A DNA stretch of 64,000 nucleotides from Deltaproteobacteria bacterium (GTDB lineage: Bacteria; Desulfobacterota; Desulfobacteria; Desulfobacterales; B30-G6), in the NCBI GenBank assembly GCA_022340465.1, contig JAJDNW010000061.1, positions 1 through 64,000 on the forward strand, given 5' to 3'. The first letter of the stretch is position 1. The number at the start of each line of letters is the position of its first letter. The position numbers and the translations under genes are program-made. The notes under the pieces are model-generated. The model did no database searches, was not told the origin of the DNA, and saw only the letters and a program-made list of their open reading frames with translations. Below, piece by piece: positions 44,212-53,005 of the stretch.

Positions 44212-45443
44212 ACCCGACCGCCACACGCACTCGAACCCACATGCGGGTTGCTTCCCTCATAATCATGCTGATGACGCTTTTTCTTGCAACCGGCTGCGGG
44301 CTTCTGAAAAAGCCTGAAATCACAGGAAAAACATCTCTTGAAAGGCTGAGAATCACCCAGTATCCTCAATTTGACGACAGCCTTGATTACAGTGGGCTGA
44401 TCGACGGCATCGACGGGAGTCTCGAATATTTGAACAGGGTTCCGGAAACCAGGGAATTTTATGTCGGCAGGGACATATACACGGCCGCACACCTTAAAAA
44501 ATCCCTGCAGCATTTCCGGGATCGACTCGCCGATTCCCCTGGCCGAGAGACCTTGAATCGATTCATCAGGGATGATTACATCGTGTACCAATCCGTCGGC
44601 CGTGACGGCCGGGGAGAGATGCTGTTTACCGGTTACTATGAACCCACTATCGCCGGCAGTCTCACCAAGCTACCTGAGTATCCTTACCCGGTTTATGCCC
44701 GGCCTAAAGACCTCACGACCATCGACCTTTCCCTGTTCGGAGACGAATTCAAAGGAAAACAAATTGTCGGCCGTTATACCGGGGAGTCCGTCGTGCCCTA
44801 CTACCCGCGCAGCGAGATAGACCATACCGGCATTCTCGACGACCGCTGTGATATTCTGGCCTGGGTCAGGGATCCTGTCGACCTGTTTTTTCTGCAGATA
44901 CAAGGCTCCGGAAAAATAATGCTGGCACAGGGGGGCCACCTGAACGTTCACTATCACGTGGTAAACGGACACCCCTACCGCAGCATCGGCAGGATGCTGA
45001 TCGATGAAGGCAAAATTACCAAAGAAGAGATGTCCATGCAGAAGATCCGGTCCTACCTCAAAGAACACCCAGGGGAAGTGGACCGGGTGCTCAACTACAA
45101 TCCGAGCTACGTCTTTTTCAAACTGGAAGAGGAGGGGCCCGTCGGGTTTCTGCAGGTGAAATTGACGCCTGTGCGTTCCATCGCCCTGGACCGAAGACTG
45201 TTCCCCCCTGCGGCCCTGGCCTTCATCGAAACCGAAAGACCCGAACTTGACCACTACGGCGAAATCTTCGAGTGGCGGGACCTGAAGGCTTTCGTCCTCA
45301 ACCAGGATACCGGCGGCGCCATCAGAGGGCCCGGACGGGCGGATCTCTTCTGGGGCAACGGTCATTATGCCGAAGTGGCGGCCGGTTACATGCAGCACCC
45401 CGGCAGACTATATTTCCTCGTTTTGAAGCCGGACATCGAATGA
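44208..45443 (+). CDS. mltA: MltA-type membrane-bound lytic murein transglycosylase
   Basis: The 411-residue lipoprotein has a signal peptide ending in the lipobox LATGC near 25-30. The MltA double-psi barrel domain follows (FTGYYEPTIAGSLT near 144-157; QIQGSGKIMLAQGGHLNVHYH near 230-250), and then a C-terminal 3D domain (LNQDTGGAIRGPGRADLFWG near 364-383) with the catalytic Asp. It cleaves peptidoglycan with 1,6-anhydro product formation at the outer membrane. It is translationally coupled to rmuC. Confidence 0.92.
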   Translation: MNPTATRTRTHMRVASLIIMLMTLFLATGCGLLKKPEITGKTSLERLRITQYPQFDDSLDYSGLIDGIDGSLEYLNRVPETREFYVGRDIYTAAHLKKSLQHFRDRLADSPGRETLNRFIRDDYIVYQSVGRDGRGEMLFTGYYEPTIAGSLTKLPEYPYPVYARPKDLTTIDLSLFGDEFKGKQIVGRYTGESVVPYYPRSEIDHTGILDDRCDILAWVRDPVDLFFLQIQGSGKIMLAQGGHLNVHYHVVNGHPYRSIGRMLIDEGKITKEEMSMQKIRSYLKEHPGEVDRVLNYNPSYVFFKLEEEGPVGFLQVKLTPVRSIALDRRLFPPAALAFIETERPELDHYGEIFEWRDLKAFVLNQDTGGAIRGPGRADLFWGNGHYAEVAAGYMQHPGRLYFLVLKPDIE

Positions 45444-45561
45444 CCAGGCACAACCAAGGAAACTTTGTTTCGGAACGGTTTGTTGCCAAACGCTATAATA
45501 GGTTGACACCACAATCGAAATTAATGTATTTCGGTTCAAATTAAACATGAAGGAGCCAACT

Positions 45562-46092
45562 ATGTTCGGTATCGGTATGCCGGAAATGATATTGATTCTA
45601 GCGGTGGCCCTGATCGTGATCGGTCCTAAAAAACTGCCGGATCTTGCCAAATCCTTGGGGCGCGCCATGGGGGAGTTCAAGAAGGCCACCAATGACCTCA
45701 AACAATCCATGGAGGCTGATACGGGACTGTCAGACGTCAAGGAAACCATAGACGACATCAACAAAGACATCAAAGAATCCGTAAGCTTTGACAAGATAGA
45801 AGACGACCGGCCGTCATCACCGCCTTTCCATCACTCCGCCATAGACCAGGACGACAACGCCGACGCCGATGGGCATCCTGCCGATGCCAAAACGGCTGAA
45901 GGTCCGGCGAACGGTGAGGGGTTCAAGGAAAGAAAAAGCACGCCCGAAGCGATGGCCGATCTGAAGAATGCCTTCGATGGCATGAATGCAGCCAGCGACG
46001 AGGCGCCCCCTTCTGGCGGAACCGATCACACCAACGCAGAGCCGGCATCTGAAAAAACGGAAGAGGGGACATCCTACGATGAAAGAGGATGA
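45562..46092 (+). CDS. tatB: Twin-arginine translocase subunit TatA/TatB type
   Basis: From MFGIGMPEMILILAVALIVIG the protein has 176 residues: one membrane helix (about 4-20), the GPKKLPDLAKSLGRAMGEFKKAT amphipathic helix, and a long acidic, low-complexity tail. Glu8 (GMPEM) and the long tail favour TatB, but Desulfobacterota subunits mix TatA and TatB traits. AGGAG lies just before the ATG at 45562, favoured over 45547. It overlaps tatC by 14 bases. It is part of the folded-protein export channel. Confidence 0.88.
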   Translation: MFGIGMPEMILILAVALIVIGPKKLPDLAKSLGRAMGEFKKATNDLKQSMEADTGLSDVKETIDDINKDIKESVSFDKIEDDRPSSPPFHHSAIDQDDNADADGHPADAKTAEGPANGEGFKERKSTPEAMADLKNAFDGMNAASDEAPPSGGTDHTNAEPASEKTEEGTSYDERG

Positions 46093-46828
46093 AAAGCTCC
46101 CTTTTACCGTACATCTGGAGGAACTGAGACGCCGGCTTATCACCTGTTTCATCGCGGTCGCCATCGGTTTTGTGGGCTCGTACGCTTTCAAGGAAAAACT
46201 GTTCGACATTCTCACCGCTCCGCTGATCTCGGTGATGAAGCCCGGTGAAACCCTGATTTACACCAACTTACCCGAAGCCTTTTTCACCTTTTTAAAAGCG
46301 GCCCTGATATCGGGCATCATGCTTGCGTCCCCCATCATCATCTATGAGTTCTGGATGTTCATCGCCCCGGGACTCTATAACAAAGAAAAGCGCATGCTGA
46401 TACCGGTGGTCATCCTTTCCACCTTTTTTTTCGTGGGCGGCTCCCTGTTCGGCTATTTTATCGTTTTCCCCTTCGGATTTAAATTCTTTCTGGGTTTTGC
46501 CTCGGAAACGATCCGCCCGTTGCCCTCCATGAAAGAGTATCTCAGTTTTTCCTCCAAGCTCCTTCTGGCCTTCGGCCTGGTTTTTGAACTACCGCTGGTA
46601 ATCACCTTCCTGGCAAAACTGGGAATTGTGTCTGTTGACTTTTTAAAGAAAAATCGAAAATATGCCATCCTTCTGTTCTTCGCAGGGGCCGCCATCCTGA
46701 CCCCACCCGATGTGGTAACCCAGGTCATGATGGCCATGCCCATGATGCTGCTCTACGAAATCAGCATCGTCGGCGCCAGGATTTTCGGTAAAAAGAAACC
46801 TGTTCCGGAGACCGAAGAGGAGACCTGA
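46079..46828 (+). CDS. tatC: Twin-arginine translocase subunit TatC
   Basis: From MKEDEKLPFTVHLEELRRRL the protein has 249 residues and six membrane helices. The N-terminal FTVHLEELRRRL is the classic signal-recognition motif of TatC, and the first periplasmic loop carries LIYTNLPEAFFTFLKAAL. It binds twin-arginine signal peptides. A start at 45986 would only add out-of-family residues. One possible client, the Tat-signal binding protein at 62384, lies in the window; many sulfate-reducer oxidoreductases also depend on it. Confidence 0.94.
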   Translation: MKEDEKLPFTVHLEELRRRLITCFIAVAIGFVGSYAFKEKLFDILTAPLISVMKPGETLIYTNLPEAFFTFLKAALISGIMLASPIIIYEFWMFIAPGLYNKEKRMLIPVVILSTFFFVGGSLFGYFIVFPFGFKFFLGFASETIRPLPSMKEYLSFSSKLLLAFGLVFELPLVITFLAKLGIVSVDFLKKNRKYAILLFFAGAAILTPPDVVTQVMMAMPMMLLYEISIVGARIFGKKKPVPETEEET

Positions 46829-46853
46829 GGCAAGACGGATATGGGCTTTGCCA

Positions 46854-46882
46854 TTGACTTGTAGGTGAGAACTTGATAATCA
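46854..46882 (+). promoter_or_regulatory. Candidate promoter of the cytochrome c gene
   Basis: TTGACT (46854-46859) and TAATCA (46877-46882) are 17 bases apart, about 70 bases before the cytochrome start. Confidence 0.5.
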
Positions 46883-46952
46883 TCCGGGGTATTTGTTTCA
46901 GCTATCCGGAGCATCTAACCAGAGACCGTTAGAAAGGAGGCACAAGGACACC

Positions 46953-47423
46953 ATGTTGAAAAAGGGCTTACTGGCAACAGCGGTTCTCGCTTTCATCACC
47001 GTGTTTACCGTCGGGGGACTCCAGGCCGGTACGGAGGTCGCCGACACCTTCATGATGAAAAGCGACTATCCACACAAGAAGGGCATTGTCGAATTCTCGC
47101 ATAAAAAACACAACGCAGAGTACGGGATCGCTTGTGGGGAATGTCACCACGATGCCGACCACAAACCGCTCAACGATCTGAAAATGGGCGACCATGTTAA
47201 AAAATGCATCGAGTGCCATAAAAAGCCCGGTGAAGTCCCCAGGGAAGTGAAAAAGGAGTGGAAGGCCAAAAAGATCAAAAAGAAGGAAAAAGACCGCCTG
47301 TCCCTCGAGTATCACGCCGAGGCCGTGCACGAAAATTGCCGAACCTGTCACAAAGAGTACAACAAGAAGACCAAGACCAAAGACGCGCCCACCACGTGCT
47401 CCAAATGCCATCCTAAACAATAG
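46953..47423 (+). CDS. Tetrahaem class III cytochrome c (cytochrome c3 family)
   Basis: From MLKKGLLATAVLAF the protein has 156 residues. A signal peptide (1-24, LQA-GTE) directs it to the periplasm. Four CxxCH haem sites are present (CGECH, CIECH, CRTCH, CSKCH), with extra His for bis-His ligation (EFSHKKHNAE; CHHDADH). Such cytochromes carry electrons from periplasmic hydrogenases or formate dehydrogenases to membrane complexes. A Lys-rich insert (KKIKKKEKDR) lies between the second and third haem sites. AGGAGG precedes the ATG at 46953. It has its own promoter-like sequence and terminator. Confidence 0.93.
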   Translation: MLKKGLLATAVLAFITVFTVGGLQAGTEVADTFMMKSDYPHKKGIVEFSHKKHNAEYGIACGECHHDADHKPLNDLKMGDHVKKCIECHKKPGEVPREVKKEWKAKKIKKKEKDRLSLEYHAEAVHENCRTCHKEYNKKTKTKDAPTTCSKCHPKQ

Positions 47424-47440
47424 CGGAACATCCTCAAGAA

Positions 47441-47475
47441 AAGGGCCGCATACAACCTGTGCGGCCCTTCTCTTG
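47441..47475. terminator. Bidirectional terminator between the cytochrome gene and the dsr operon end
   Basis: AAGGGCCGCA (47441-47450) and TGCGGCCCTT (47460-47469) form a 10-bp stem with a 9-base loop and T-rich flanks on both strands. It can end both the plus-strand cytochrome transcript and the minus-strand dsr transcript. Confidence 0.85.
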
Positions 47476-47505
47476 TCGAAGATTTCTGTCCATCGGAGGG
47501 TGCTG

Positions 47506-48405
47506 CTATCCAGATGGTAGCGGTCGGCAGCCCCTCCCTCCGTGGTCCTTCTCATGACCATTTTCCACCAGTGCCAGTGCTCCCCATCCCCGCTCGATGC
47601 CCTGCCAGCACATGTTGACCTCATAATTTTCGGAAATACGTTGCAGTAGACCGATTTCATTCGATTTTATCCCCGACAAAACCATACATCCACCCGGCGC
47701 CATAAGACCGATCATCTTTTCAAAATAGACTTTCAGGGTGGGCAGGCGCAGGTTGGCGACCACCAGCTGGAAGTGTTCCTTGATGGCATCAAGCGCCCGA
47801 TTGGAAATTTCGGCCTGCCCCAGGAGGTTGTTCAGGGCGACATTTTCCCGGGCTTCCACCCGCGCGCAGGGATCGATATCCAGGCCGATGCCTCTATCCA
47901 TGCCCATCTTCAAGGCGGCAATCATCAGAACCCCCGATCCGGTGCCGATGTCCAGAACGGCACCGCCTCGGTCGTTTTCGCATGCGGGCAGGCCGGCACA
48001 AACTGTTTCAAGGCCTTTCAGGCACAGCCGCGTGGTGGGATGAAAGCCATTGCCGAACGCCGCACCGGGCCTGATAGTGATCACGATGTCGCCGGGTAAG
48101 GGGCGATAGTCGTACACCGGTGGTTTAAGTATGAAGAATTTAGCGACACGCACGGGTTTGTCAAAGGAGGGCTCCAAAAAGGAGTTGCCGAACTGGTAGG
48201 TGTAGATGAGCGCTTTCTTCCCTATGAGACGCTTTATCGCCGATCCGAACTGCCCGCGTTTCAAGGGCAGCTCTTTTTGAACCCTTTTTCTCAATTCATG
48301 CGGGGTCAGGCGTTCCCAGGCATCCAGCACCATCCCGAGGATCAGCTCGTCAACCCGGGTGCCCATGTCATGCGGATCCGTCCCCTGAAATAGTGTGGAG
48401 TTCAT
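47506..48405 (-). CDS. PrmA-like methyltransferase with winged-helix-like N terminus
   Basis: The 299-residue protein has a PrmA-type catalytic half: PGAAFGNGFHPTTRLCLKG near 113-131, SAM motif I VLDIGTGSGVLMIAA near 150-164 and VVANLRLPTLKVYF near 220. Its N-terminal 90 residues are not the L11-binding domain of PrmA. They read like a winged helix (LTPHELRKRVQKELPLKRGQ, then SAIKRLIGKKALIYTYQFGN), recalling DsrD, encoded two genes upstream. It overlaps dsrN by 4 bases and ends at the shared terminator, so it is the last gene of the dsr operon. The target is unknown; an orthodox PrmA is at 30722. Confidence 0.85.
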   Translation of the reverse strand: MNSTLFQGTDPHDMGTRVDELILGMVLDAWERLTPHELRKRVQKELPLKRGQFGSAIKRLIGKKALIYTYQFGNSFLEPSFDKPVRVAKFFILKPPVYDYRPLPGDIVITIRPGAAFGNGFHPTTRLCLKGLETVCAGLPACENDRGGAVLDIGTGSGVLMIAALKMGMDRGIGLDIDPCARVEARENVALNNLLGQAEISNRALDAIKEHFQLVVANLRLPTLKVYFEKMIGLMAPGGCMVLSGIKSNEIGLLQRISENYEVNMCWQGIERGWGALALVENGHEKDHGGRGCRPLPSG

Positions 48406-49871
48406 GAACCCGTTATACCACCGGATCGCCCTTTAAACGCCCGCGCTTTGTCGACAAGTGCTCCTGCCCATTCCGGGGTGCCCAAGGCATGAATATGGGT
48501 GTAGGTCGCCAGCACGTTTTTATAAACGATGCCGTCTTGGCCGTCCCTTAAACCGACGCCACGCTGCATCTTAAAAGCGAAGCTGTCTCTGTCGCCAGTG
48601 AATGCGATCGCCTTGGAATAATGGAACTCATGTCCCTTGATCTGATTCCCAACCGGAAAAAACGGGTTTTCGGCGGCCACCGACACAATGGTATACCCAT
48701 GTCCCTGCGGCTTTAAATGGAAATCGAATTCAATGGGAAAAACATCTGCCATCGGGTAGGTTTTTCCCTTGAGAAGCAGTGATTTTCCCAGATACATCAG
48801 TCCGCCACACTCGGCGTAAATGGGCAGCCCTTCGTCAGCCAACGCCCTGATCTTTTCCCGATAGGTCCTGTTTTCAGTCAGTTCGCCCGCATGGGTCTCC
48901 GGAAAACCGCCACCGATGTAAAGCGCGTCGACATCCGGCGGTGTTGTCTCCTCCAGCGGGCTCGTAAAAACCAGCCGCGCACCGGCCCGTTTGAGGGCTT
49001 CCAGGTTTTCCGGATAATAAAACTGAAACGCCGAATCCCGCAGCACGCCGATCCGAGGTCCTTCGTCGACATCCGGCTGCGCTTTGATTTCAAAAGGGCC
49101 ACTGGTTGCATCCGAGCCCTCCCCGGCAGCTACAGAGACATCGACCGGACCCGATCCATCGATGGCTATTTTTTCAATGGCCTTAAGATCCAGATAGTCC
49201 GATGCAATCCCGGAAATTGTTTGGATGGATTCGACCGCCCAGCCATGCTCGGGTGTGGGGACCAGCCCCATGTGCCTTTCCGGGAAGGCCTGCTCTTTGA
49301 GTTTGGGAACGGCGCCTACGACAGGGATGTCGCAATAGTGCTCGATGCAGTCCCTGAGGTTGTTGCGGTGCCTCTTGCCGGCAACCCGGTTTAGGATGAC
49401 CCCGCCGATTTTCACCCGCGGATCGAAATGCATACATCCCAGTACCACGGCCGCCATGGTGCGCGTGGTTTTGGTACCGTCAATACACAGGATGACCGGC
49501 AGATCGAGCCACTTGGCCAGTTCGGCCGTACTCGTATTGCTGTTGCGGTCGATGGCATCATACAGACCGCGGTTGCCTTCGATAACGGAAAGGTTGGCCA
49601 TCCGGATAGAACGGCGGTATGAATCGATAAGAACGGGTTTTTCGATCAGGTAGGTGTCCAGATTGTAGCAGGGCCGGCCGGCCGCCAGGGACAGCCAGCC
49701 GGCATCGATATAGTCGGGACCCTTTTTAAAGGGGGCAATGGTTCTGCCGACTGCCCTCAAGGCGGCAATAATGCCGACAGAAAAAATGGTTTTCCCGGAA
49801 CCGCCGCGTAACGCCGCTACAACAATCCCCGGAGTACCTTTCTTCCCTTGCACTTTATGGATGGCATTCAA
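48402..49871 (-). CDS. dsrN: DsrN/CbiA-type sirohaem (cobyrinate) a,c-diamide synthase
   Basis: The 489-residue amidotransferase has an N-terminal P-loop-like domain (VVAALRGGSGKTIFSVGI near 17-34) and a C-terminal class I glutaminase domain (about 275-480) with the nucleophile Cys in YAECGGLMYLGKS and GHEFHYSKA near 430. CbiA amidates the a and c acetate groups of cobyrinate; in the dsr cluster the homologue DsrN is thought to make siroamide for sulfite reductase. The frame starts with TTG, and no better start with an SD is visible. It lies 47 bases after dsrD. Confidence 0.9.
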   Translation of the reverse strand: MNAIHKVQGKKGTPGIVVAALRGGSGKTIFSVGIIAALRAVGRTIAPFKKGPDYIDAGWLSLAAGRPCYNLDTYLIEKPVLIDSYRRSIRMANLSVIEGNRGLYDAIDRNSNTSTAELAKWLDLPVILCIDGTKTTRTMAAVVLGCMHFDPRVKIGGVILNRVAGKRHRNNLRDCIEHYCDIPVVGAVPKLKEQAFPERHMGLVPTPEHGWAVESIQTISGIASDYLDLKAIEKIAIDGSGPVDVSVAAGEGSDATSGPFEIKAQPDVDEGPRIGVLRDSAFQFYYPENLEALKRAGARLVFTSPLEETTPPDVDALYIGGGFPETHAGELTENRTYREKIRALADEGLPIYAECGGLMYLGKSLLLKGKTYPMADVFPIEFDFHLKPQGHGYTIVSVAAENPFFPVGNQIKGHEFHYSKAIAFTGDRDSFAFKMQRGVGLRDGQDGIVYKNVLATYTHIHALGTPEWAGALVDKARAFKGRSGGITGS

Positions 49872-49918
49872 ATTTTACGTTGACAAGGAAAACAAGACGG
49901 TTCACGAAACACAAGAAA

Positions 49919-50158
49919 TTAATCTTCGTGCTCGGCGCCTGCCTGTTTGCCGGTTCCGGGCAGCCCGTACATAGAGGTGCTGCCGCTGGACCAGTATTCC
50001 AGCACGCCTTCGGTCACCATCTGGTTGACCAGCTTTTTGGCCAGCCGCGGCTTCATGTCCAGAATCTTGGCCAGGTCGTTAAAGTAAAATTTGGATTTCA
50101 TCTTTTGCTTTTTTGTCAGACCTTCGACAATCTTTTCTTTTGCCTCTTCGTATTCCAT
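49919..50158 (-). CDS. dsrD: Dissimilatory sulfite reductase-associated protein DsrD
   Basis: From MEYEEAKEKIVEGLTKKQKM the protein has 79 residues, the usual DsrD size. It is a winged-helix fold of helices plus a wing (FNDLAKILDMKPRLAKKLV; VLEYWSSGSTSMYGLP). DsrD is found in reductive, not oxidative, Dsr systems and has been reported to stimulate DsrAB activity. A start at 50206 is possible but would run into the dsrB-dsrD gap; AGGGG lies before 50158. It is 60 bases after dsrB. Confidence 0.95.
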   Translation of the reverse strand: MEYEEAKEKIVEGLTKKQKMKSKFYFNDLAKILDMKPRLAKKLVNQMVTEGVLEYWSSGSTSMYGLPGTGKQAGAEHED

Positions 50159-50218
50159 GAATACACCCCTTTTTTTAAAAGGCGGGAGGCACAGCGTGCC
50201 TCCCACCGGTAGGTAGAA

Positions 50219-51364
50219 CTAGAACTTGAACTGCGAGGTCTGGCGCCAGGTGTAATAGGCCGGATCCCGGAAGTCATCAATCAGATGATGGGTGAATTCA
50301 AGCTCGCATTTTTCAAAGAAGCGCTCCCAGCCGATCCTCTCTGCCCAGTCACCCACGCGCTCATACTTGTTGGCCCCGGCAGCGTAGGCTTCGACAATCC
50401 GCTTGATGGTGTCGGTCATGGTCGGCCAGCGCGGCATTTCATTGGGGATGAACGCCACGACCACCTTGGAGAACTTGGGTGCGCTGATGCGGTTGGAGAC
50501 TTTACCACCCGCCATCAGGACGATGCCGTCGCCCTCCGTGTCAGCCAGCGGCATGGACGGGCACATGGTGTAGCAATTCCCACAGAACATGCAGCGTGAT
50601 TCGTTAACGGCCACACTGTTCACTTTTGTTCCGTTGATCTCCATCTTGGCCGGCTTGATGGCCGCGGTCGGACAGGCGGCGATGGCCAGCGGAATTTCGC
50701 ACATCTTGTCCAGGTATTCATGGTCCAGCATGGGTGGTTTGCGGTGATAGCCCAGGATGGCGATGTCGGAGCAGTGGACCGCGCCGCACATGTTCAGGCA
50801 GCAGGCCATGGAGATGCGGACCTGGGCCGGCATTCTCATCTTTCCGAAATCGTCGAACAGGGCATCCATGGTCGCTTTGACCGTGCCGGAGGCGTCCGTG
50901 GCCGGTGTGTGGCAGTGAATCCATCCCTGGGTGTGAACGATATTGGTGACGCCTGCACCGGTGCCGCCGATCGGGAATTTCTGGCTGCCGGCGTCGAACT
51001 TGCGGCTTTCCAGATCCTTGATCAGGGGGTCCACCTTGTCCTTGGAATCGACCATGAACTCGATGTTGTTACGGGTGGTGAAACGCAGGTGTCCGTCACA
51101 GTGTTTGTCCGCAATCTCACAAATTTCACGGATATGGGTCACGGTCATCAAACGGCAGCCGCCGACACGGACCGTATAGACCTCGTCGCCGCTTTCCGCC
51201 ACATGGACCAGCACGCCCGGCTTCAAAATTTCATGATACAGCCATTTACCCTTATTCTTTGCTATGACCGGAGGGTAAAATTCATCATATTTTCGAGGCC
51301 CGATGTCCGTAATGCGGTTTTCCATCGGTTTGTCTGGATTGTAACCTGAAGATATAAATGCCAT
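50219..51364 (-). CDS. dsrB: Dissimilatory sulfite reductase beta subunit
   Basis: From [20 protein letters not shown] the protein has 381 residues, the standard DsrB length. It shows the sulfite reductase repeats, the sirohaem/[4Fe-4S] region [23 protein letters not shown] near 205-227 and an inserted ferredoxin domain (CRMFCGN-type: [11 protein letters not shown] near 265-275; [10 protein letters not shown]). GGAGGGG precedes the ATG at 51364, 13 bases after dsrA; longer frames overlap dsrA. With DsrA it reduces sulfite bound to DsrC in the cytoplasm. Confidence 0.98.
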   Translation of the reverse strand: MAFISSGYNPDKPMENRITDIGPRKYDEFYPPVIAKNKGKWLYHEILKPGVLVHVAESGDEVYTVRVGGCRLMTVTHIREICEIADKHCDGHLRFTTRNNIEFMVDSKDKVDPLIKDLESRKFDAGSQKFPIGGTGAGVTNIVHTQGWIHCHTPATDASGTVKATMDALFDDFGKMRMPAQVRISMACCLNMCGAVHCSDIAILGYHRKPPMLDHEYLDKMCEIPLAIAACPTAAIKPAKMEINGTKVNSVAVNESRCMFCGNCYTMCPSMPLADTEGDGIVLMAGGKVSNRISAPKFSKVVVAFIPNEMPRWPTMTDTIKRIVEAYAAGANKYERVGDWAERIGWERFFEKCELEFTHHLIDDFRDPAYYTWRQTSQFKF

Positions 51365-51377
51365 GGTGATTCCCCTC

Positions 51378-52694
51378 CTATCTCTGATGGTGTTTTCTGA
51401 ATTCGTTAATGTCGCGCTCCCAACCGCCTTCAACCTCATCTTCTTTCCAGAAAATGTACGGGTTGGTACGCGGTTCCTGCACCATTCGCGGATCCGCATC
51501 GAACCCGGTGACTTCGAGCAGTTTCTGGAAGCCCTGGCGTTTCATCAGCTCGCCGAGGCGCTCGCGGTTCTTACCTTCTTCCATCCACCAATCCCAGATG
51601 GGTTCGATGACATTTTCCTTGATCTCGTCGAAGTCATCTTCAACCTTGATAAACGGCACGATGAGGGAACCCATTTGGGCACCGTCGAGGATCGGGGCCT
51701 TGGCGCCGGCAAAAATGGAACATCCGCGATCATTACCGATGCGCAAGGCTCGCGGCATGACATTGATGCAGTGCATGCAGCGAGTGCACTCCCTGTTGTC
51801 GATTTTAAGGGTCTTGCCGTCCATCCACATACAGTTGGTGGGGCACAGGTCGATGACCTCCTTATGGATGTCGAAAGCACCCCAGTCGCGGTCCGCATGG
51901 GCGCCGCCATTGGGGGGAATCTCTCCGCCCACGTAGGCTTGGACAGCTTCCTGATCGATACGGATATCATCCCGCCAGGTGCCGATAAAGGACAAATCCG
52001 CCCGAGCGATGGAGGCCACACAGCAGTTGGGGCAGCCGTCGAATTTGAACTTGAATTTATAGGGGAATGCCGGACGATGCAGTTCGTCCTGATAGTAATT
52101 GGTCAGTTCATGGCAAATGGCCTGGGTGTCATAACAGGCATACTCACAGCGTGCTGCACCGACACAGTCGGAGGGAGTCCGCAGGTTGGACCCGGAGCCG
52201 CCCAGATCTTGATTCAGGTTATGGGTCAGTTCGAAAAAGACTTCTTCCAACTGGGGGGTGGTGGTACCCAGAAAAATGATATCGCCGGTGGAGCCGTGCA
52301 TGTTGGTAACACCGCTGCCCCGCCGTTCCCACAGGTCGACAATGTCACGCAGGTACTTGGTCGTGTAAAATTTACCGGCCGGCTGGCTGACCCGCATGGT
52401 GTGAAAGTGGGCCACCCCCGGAAAGGTTTGCGGCTGGTCACAGTAACGGCCGATAACACCGCCGCCATACCCGAAAACCCCCACGATGCCGCCGTGTTTC
52501 CAGTGGGTTCGACCATGTTTGTAGGAAAGCTCAAGCACTCCGAGGAGATCATCTACGCAATCCTCTGGAACCTGGTACTCGACGTTGTTTTCATTCTTAG
52601 CCCTTGATGCTGCTTCTTGCTTGAGGTCGGAAACAAAACTCGGCCAAGGCCCGCTCTCAAGCTGGTCCAACAAAGGGGTTTCATGCTTTGCCAT
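51378..52694 (-). CDS. dsrA: Dissimilatory sulfite reductase alpha subunit
   Basis: The 438-residue subunit, standard DsrA length, has the sirohaem-[4Fe-4S] ligands in [11 protein letters not shown] near 177-187 and [13 protein letters not shown] near 220, and a ferredoxin domain with [10 protein letters not shown] and [12 protein letters not shown] near 290-310. With DsrB it carries out the six-electron reduction of sulfite, the terminal step of sulfate respiration. AATGGAGGTAAAGAG precedes the ATG, giving a strong SD. It leads the unit dsrA-dsrB-dsrD-dsrN-methyltransferase and is preceded by a consensus promoter-like sequence and a leader of about 150 bases with odd features. Confidence 0.98.
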   Translation of the reverse strand: MAKHETPLLDQLESGPWPSFVSDLKQEAASRAKNENNVEYQVPEDCVDDLLGVLELSYKHGRTHWKHGGIVGVFGYGGGVIGRYCDQPQTFPGVAHFHTMRVSQPAGKFYTTKYLRDIVDLWERRGSGVTNMHGSTGDIIFLGTTTPQLEEVFFELTHNLNQDLGGSGSNLRTPSDCVGAARCEYACYDTQAICHELTNYYQDELHRPAFPYKFKFKFDGCPNCCVASIARADLSFIGTWRDDIRIDQEAVQAYVGGEIPPNGGAHADRDWGAFDIHKEVIDLCPTNCMWMDGKTLKIDNRECTRCMHCINVMPRALRIGNDRGCSIFAGAKAPILDGAQMGSLIVPFIKVEDDFDEIKENVIEPIWDWWMEEGKNRERLGELMKRQGFQKLLEVTGFDADPRMVQEPRTNPYIFWKEDEVEGGWERDINEFRKHHQR

Positions 52695-53005
52695 CTCTTT
52701 ACCTCCATTTTCATTAAAATTAGCCTAACAAAACTAAAAATGTCCGATTTACCCCTAAGGGTATGATAACGTCACCTCCTTCCAAATCACCTATTTGCTT
52801 TTTAAATATTCGCATACACGATTGAAGTCGATTTTATAACCAAGTGGGAGATATAGAATTATTATTTAGCATTGTCAATAAAAATCCCCGGTTTCATACG
52901 GTCGGAAAACGGTTAATTCCGGGAAGGGGGCAAGATCTCTACATGCGGAGATACAACCGGGCAGCCATACACCATATAGTGCTGTGCCGCCGATTTGAAA
53001 GTAAG
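52695..53005 (-). promoter_or_regulatory. dsrA upstream and leader region
   Basis: This gene-free stretch of 311 bases holds a strong promoter-like pair (52850-52878) and a leader with a 10-base perfect Shine-Dalgarno complement at 52772-52781 that has no usual start codon near it. It also holds a 14-base element TACCC-CTAA-GGGTA (52750-52763). I see no terminator between the kinase-like gene and this promoter. Confidence 0.6.
52850..52878 (-). promoter_or_regulatory. dsrA: Candidate dsrA promoter
   Basis: TTGACA (52878-52873) and TATATC (52855-52850) on the minus strand are exactly 17 bases apart. Transcription would begin near 52843, giving a 5' leader of about 150 bases. Confidence 0.65.

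Noticed and set aside
48402-49871. Reading the CbiA homologue as a cobalamin synthesis gene
   Set aside because: It lies inside the dsrABD transcript with no other cobalamin genes nearby, so the DsrN role fits better.
51363-52607. A 414-codon plus-strand open frame opposite dsrA
   Set aside because: It is the antisense shadow of dsrA, which has full family motifs, length and a strong SD; the antisense text has no family features.
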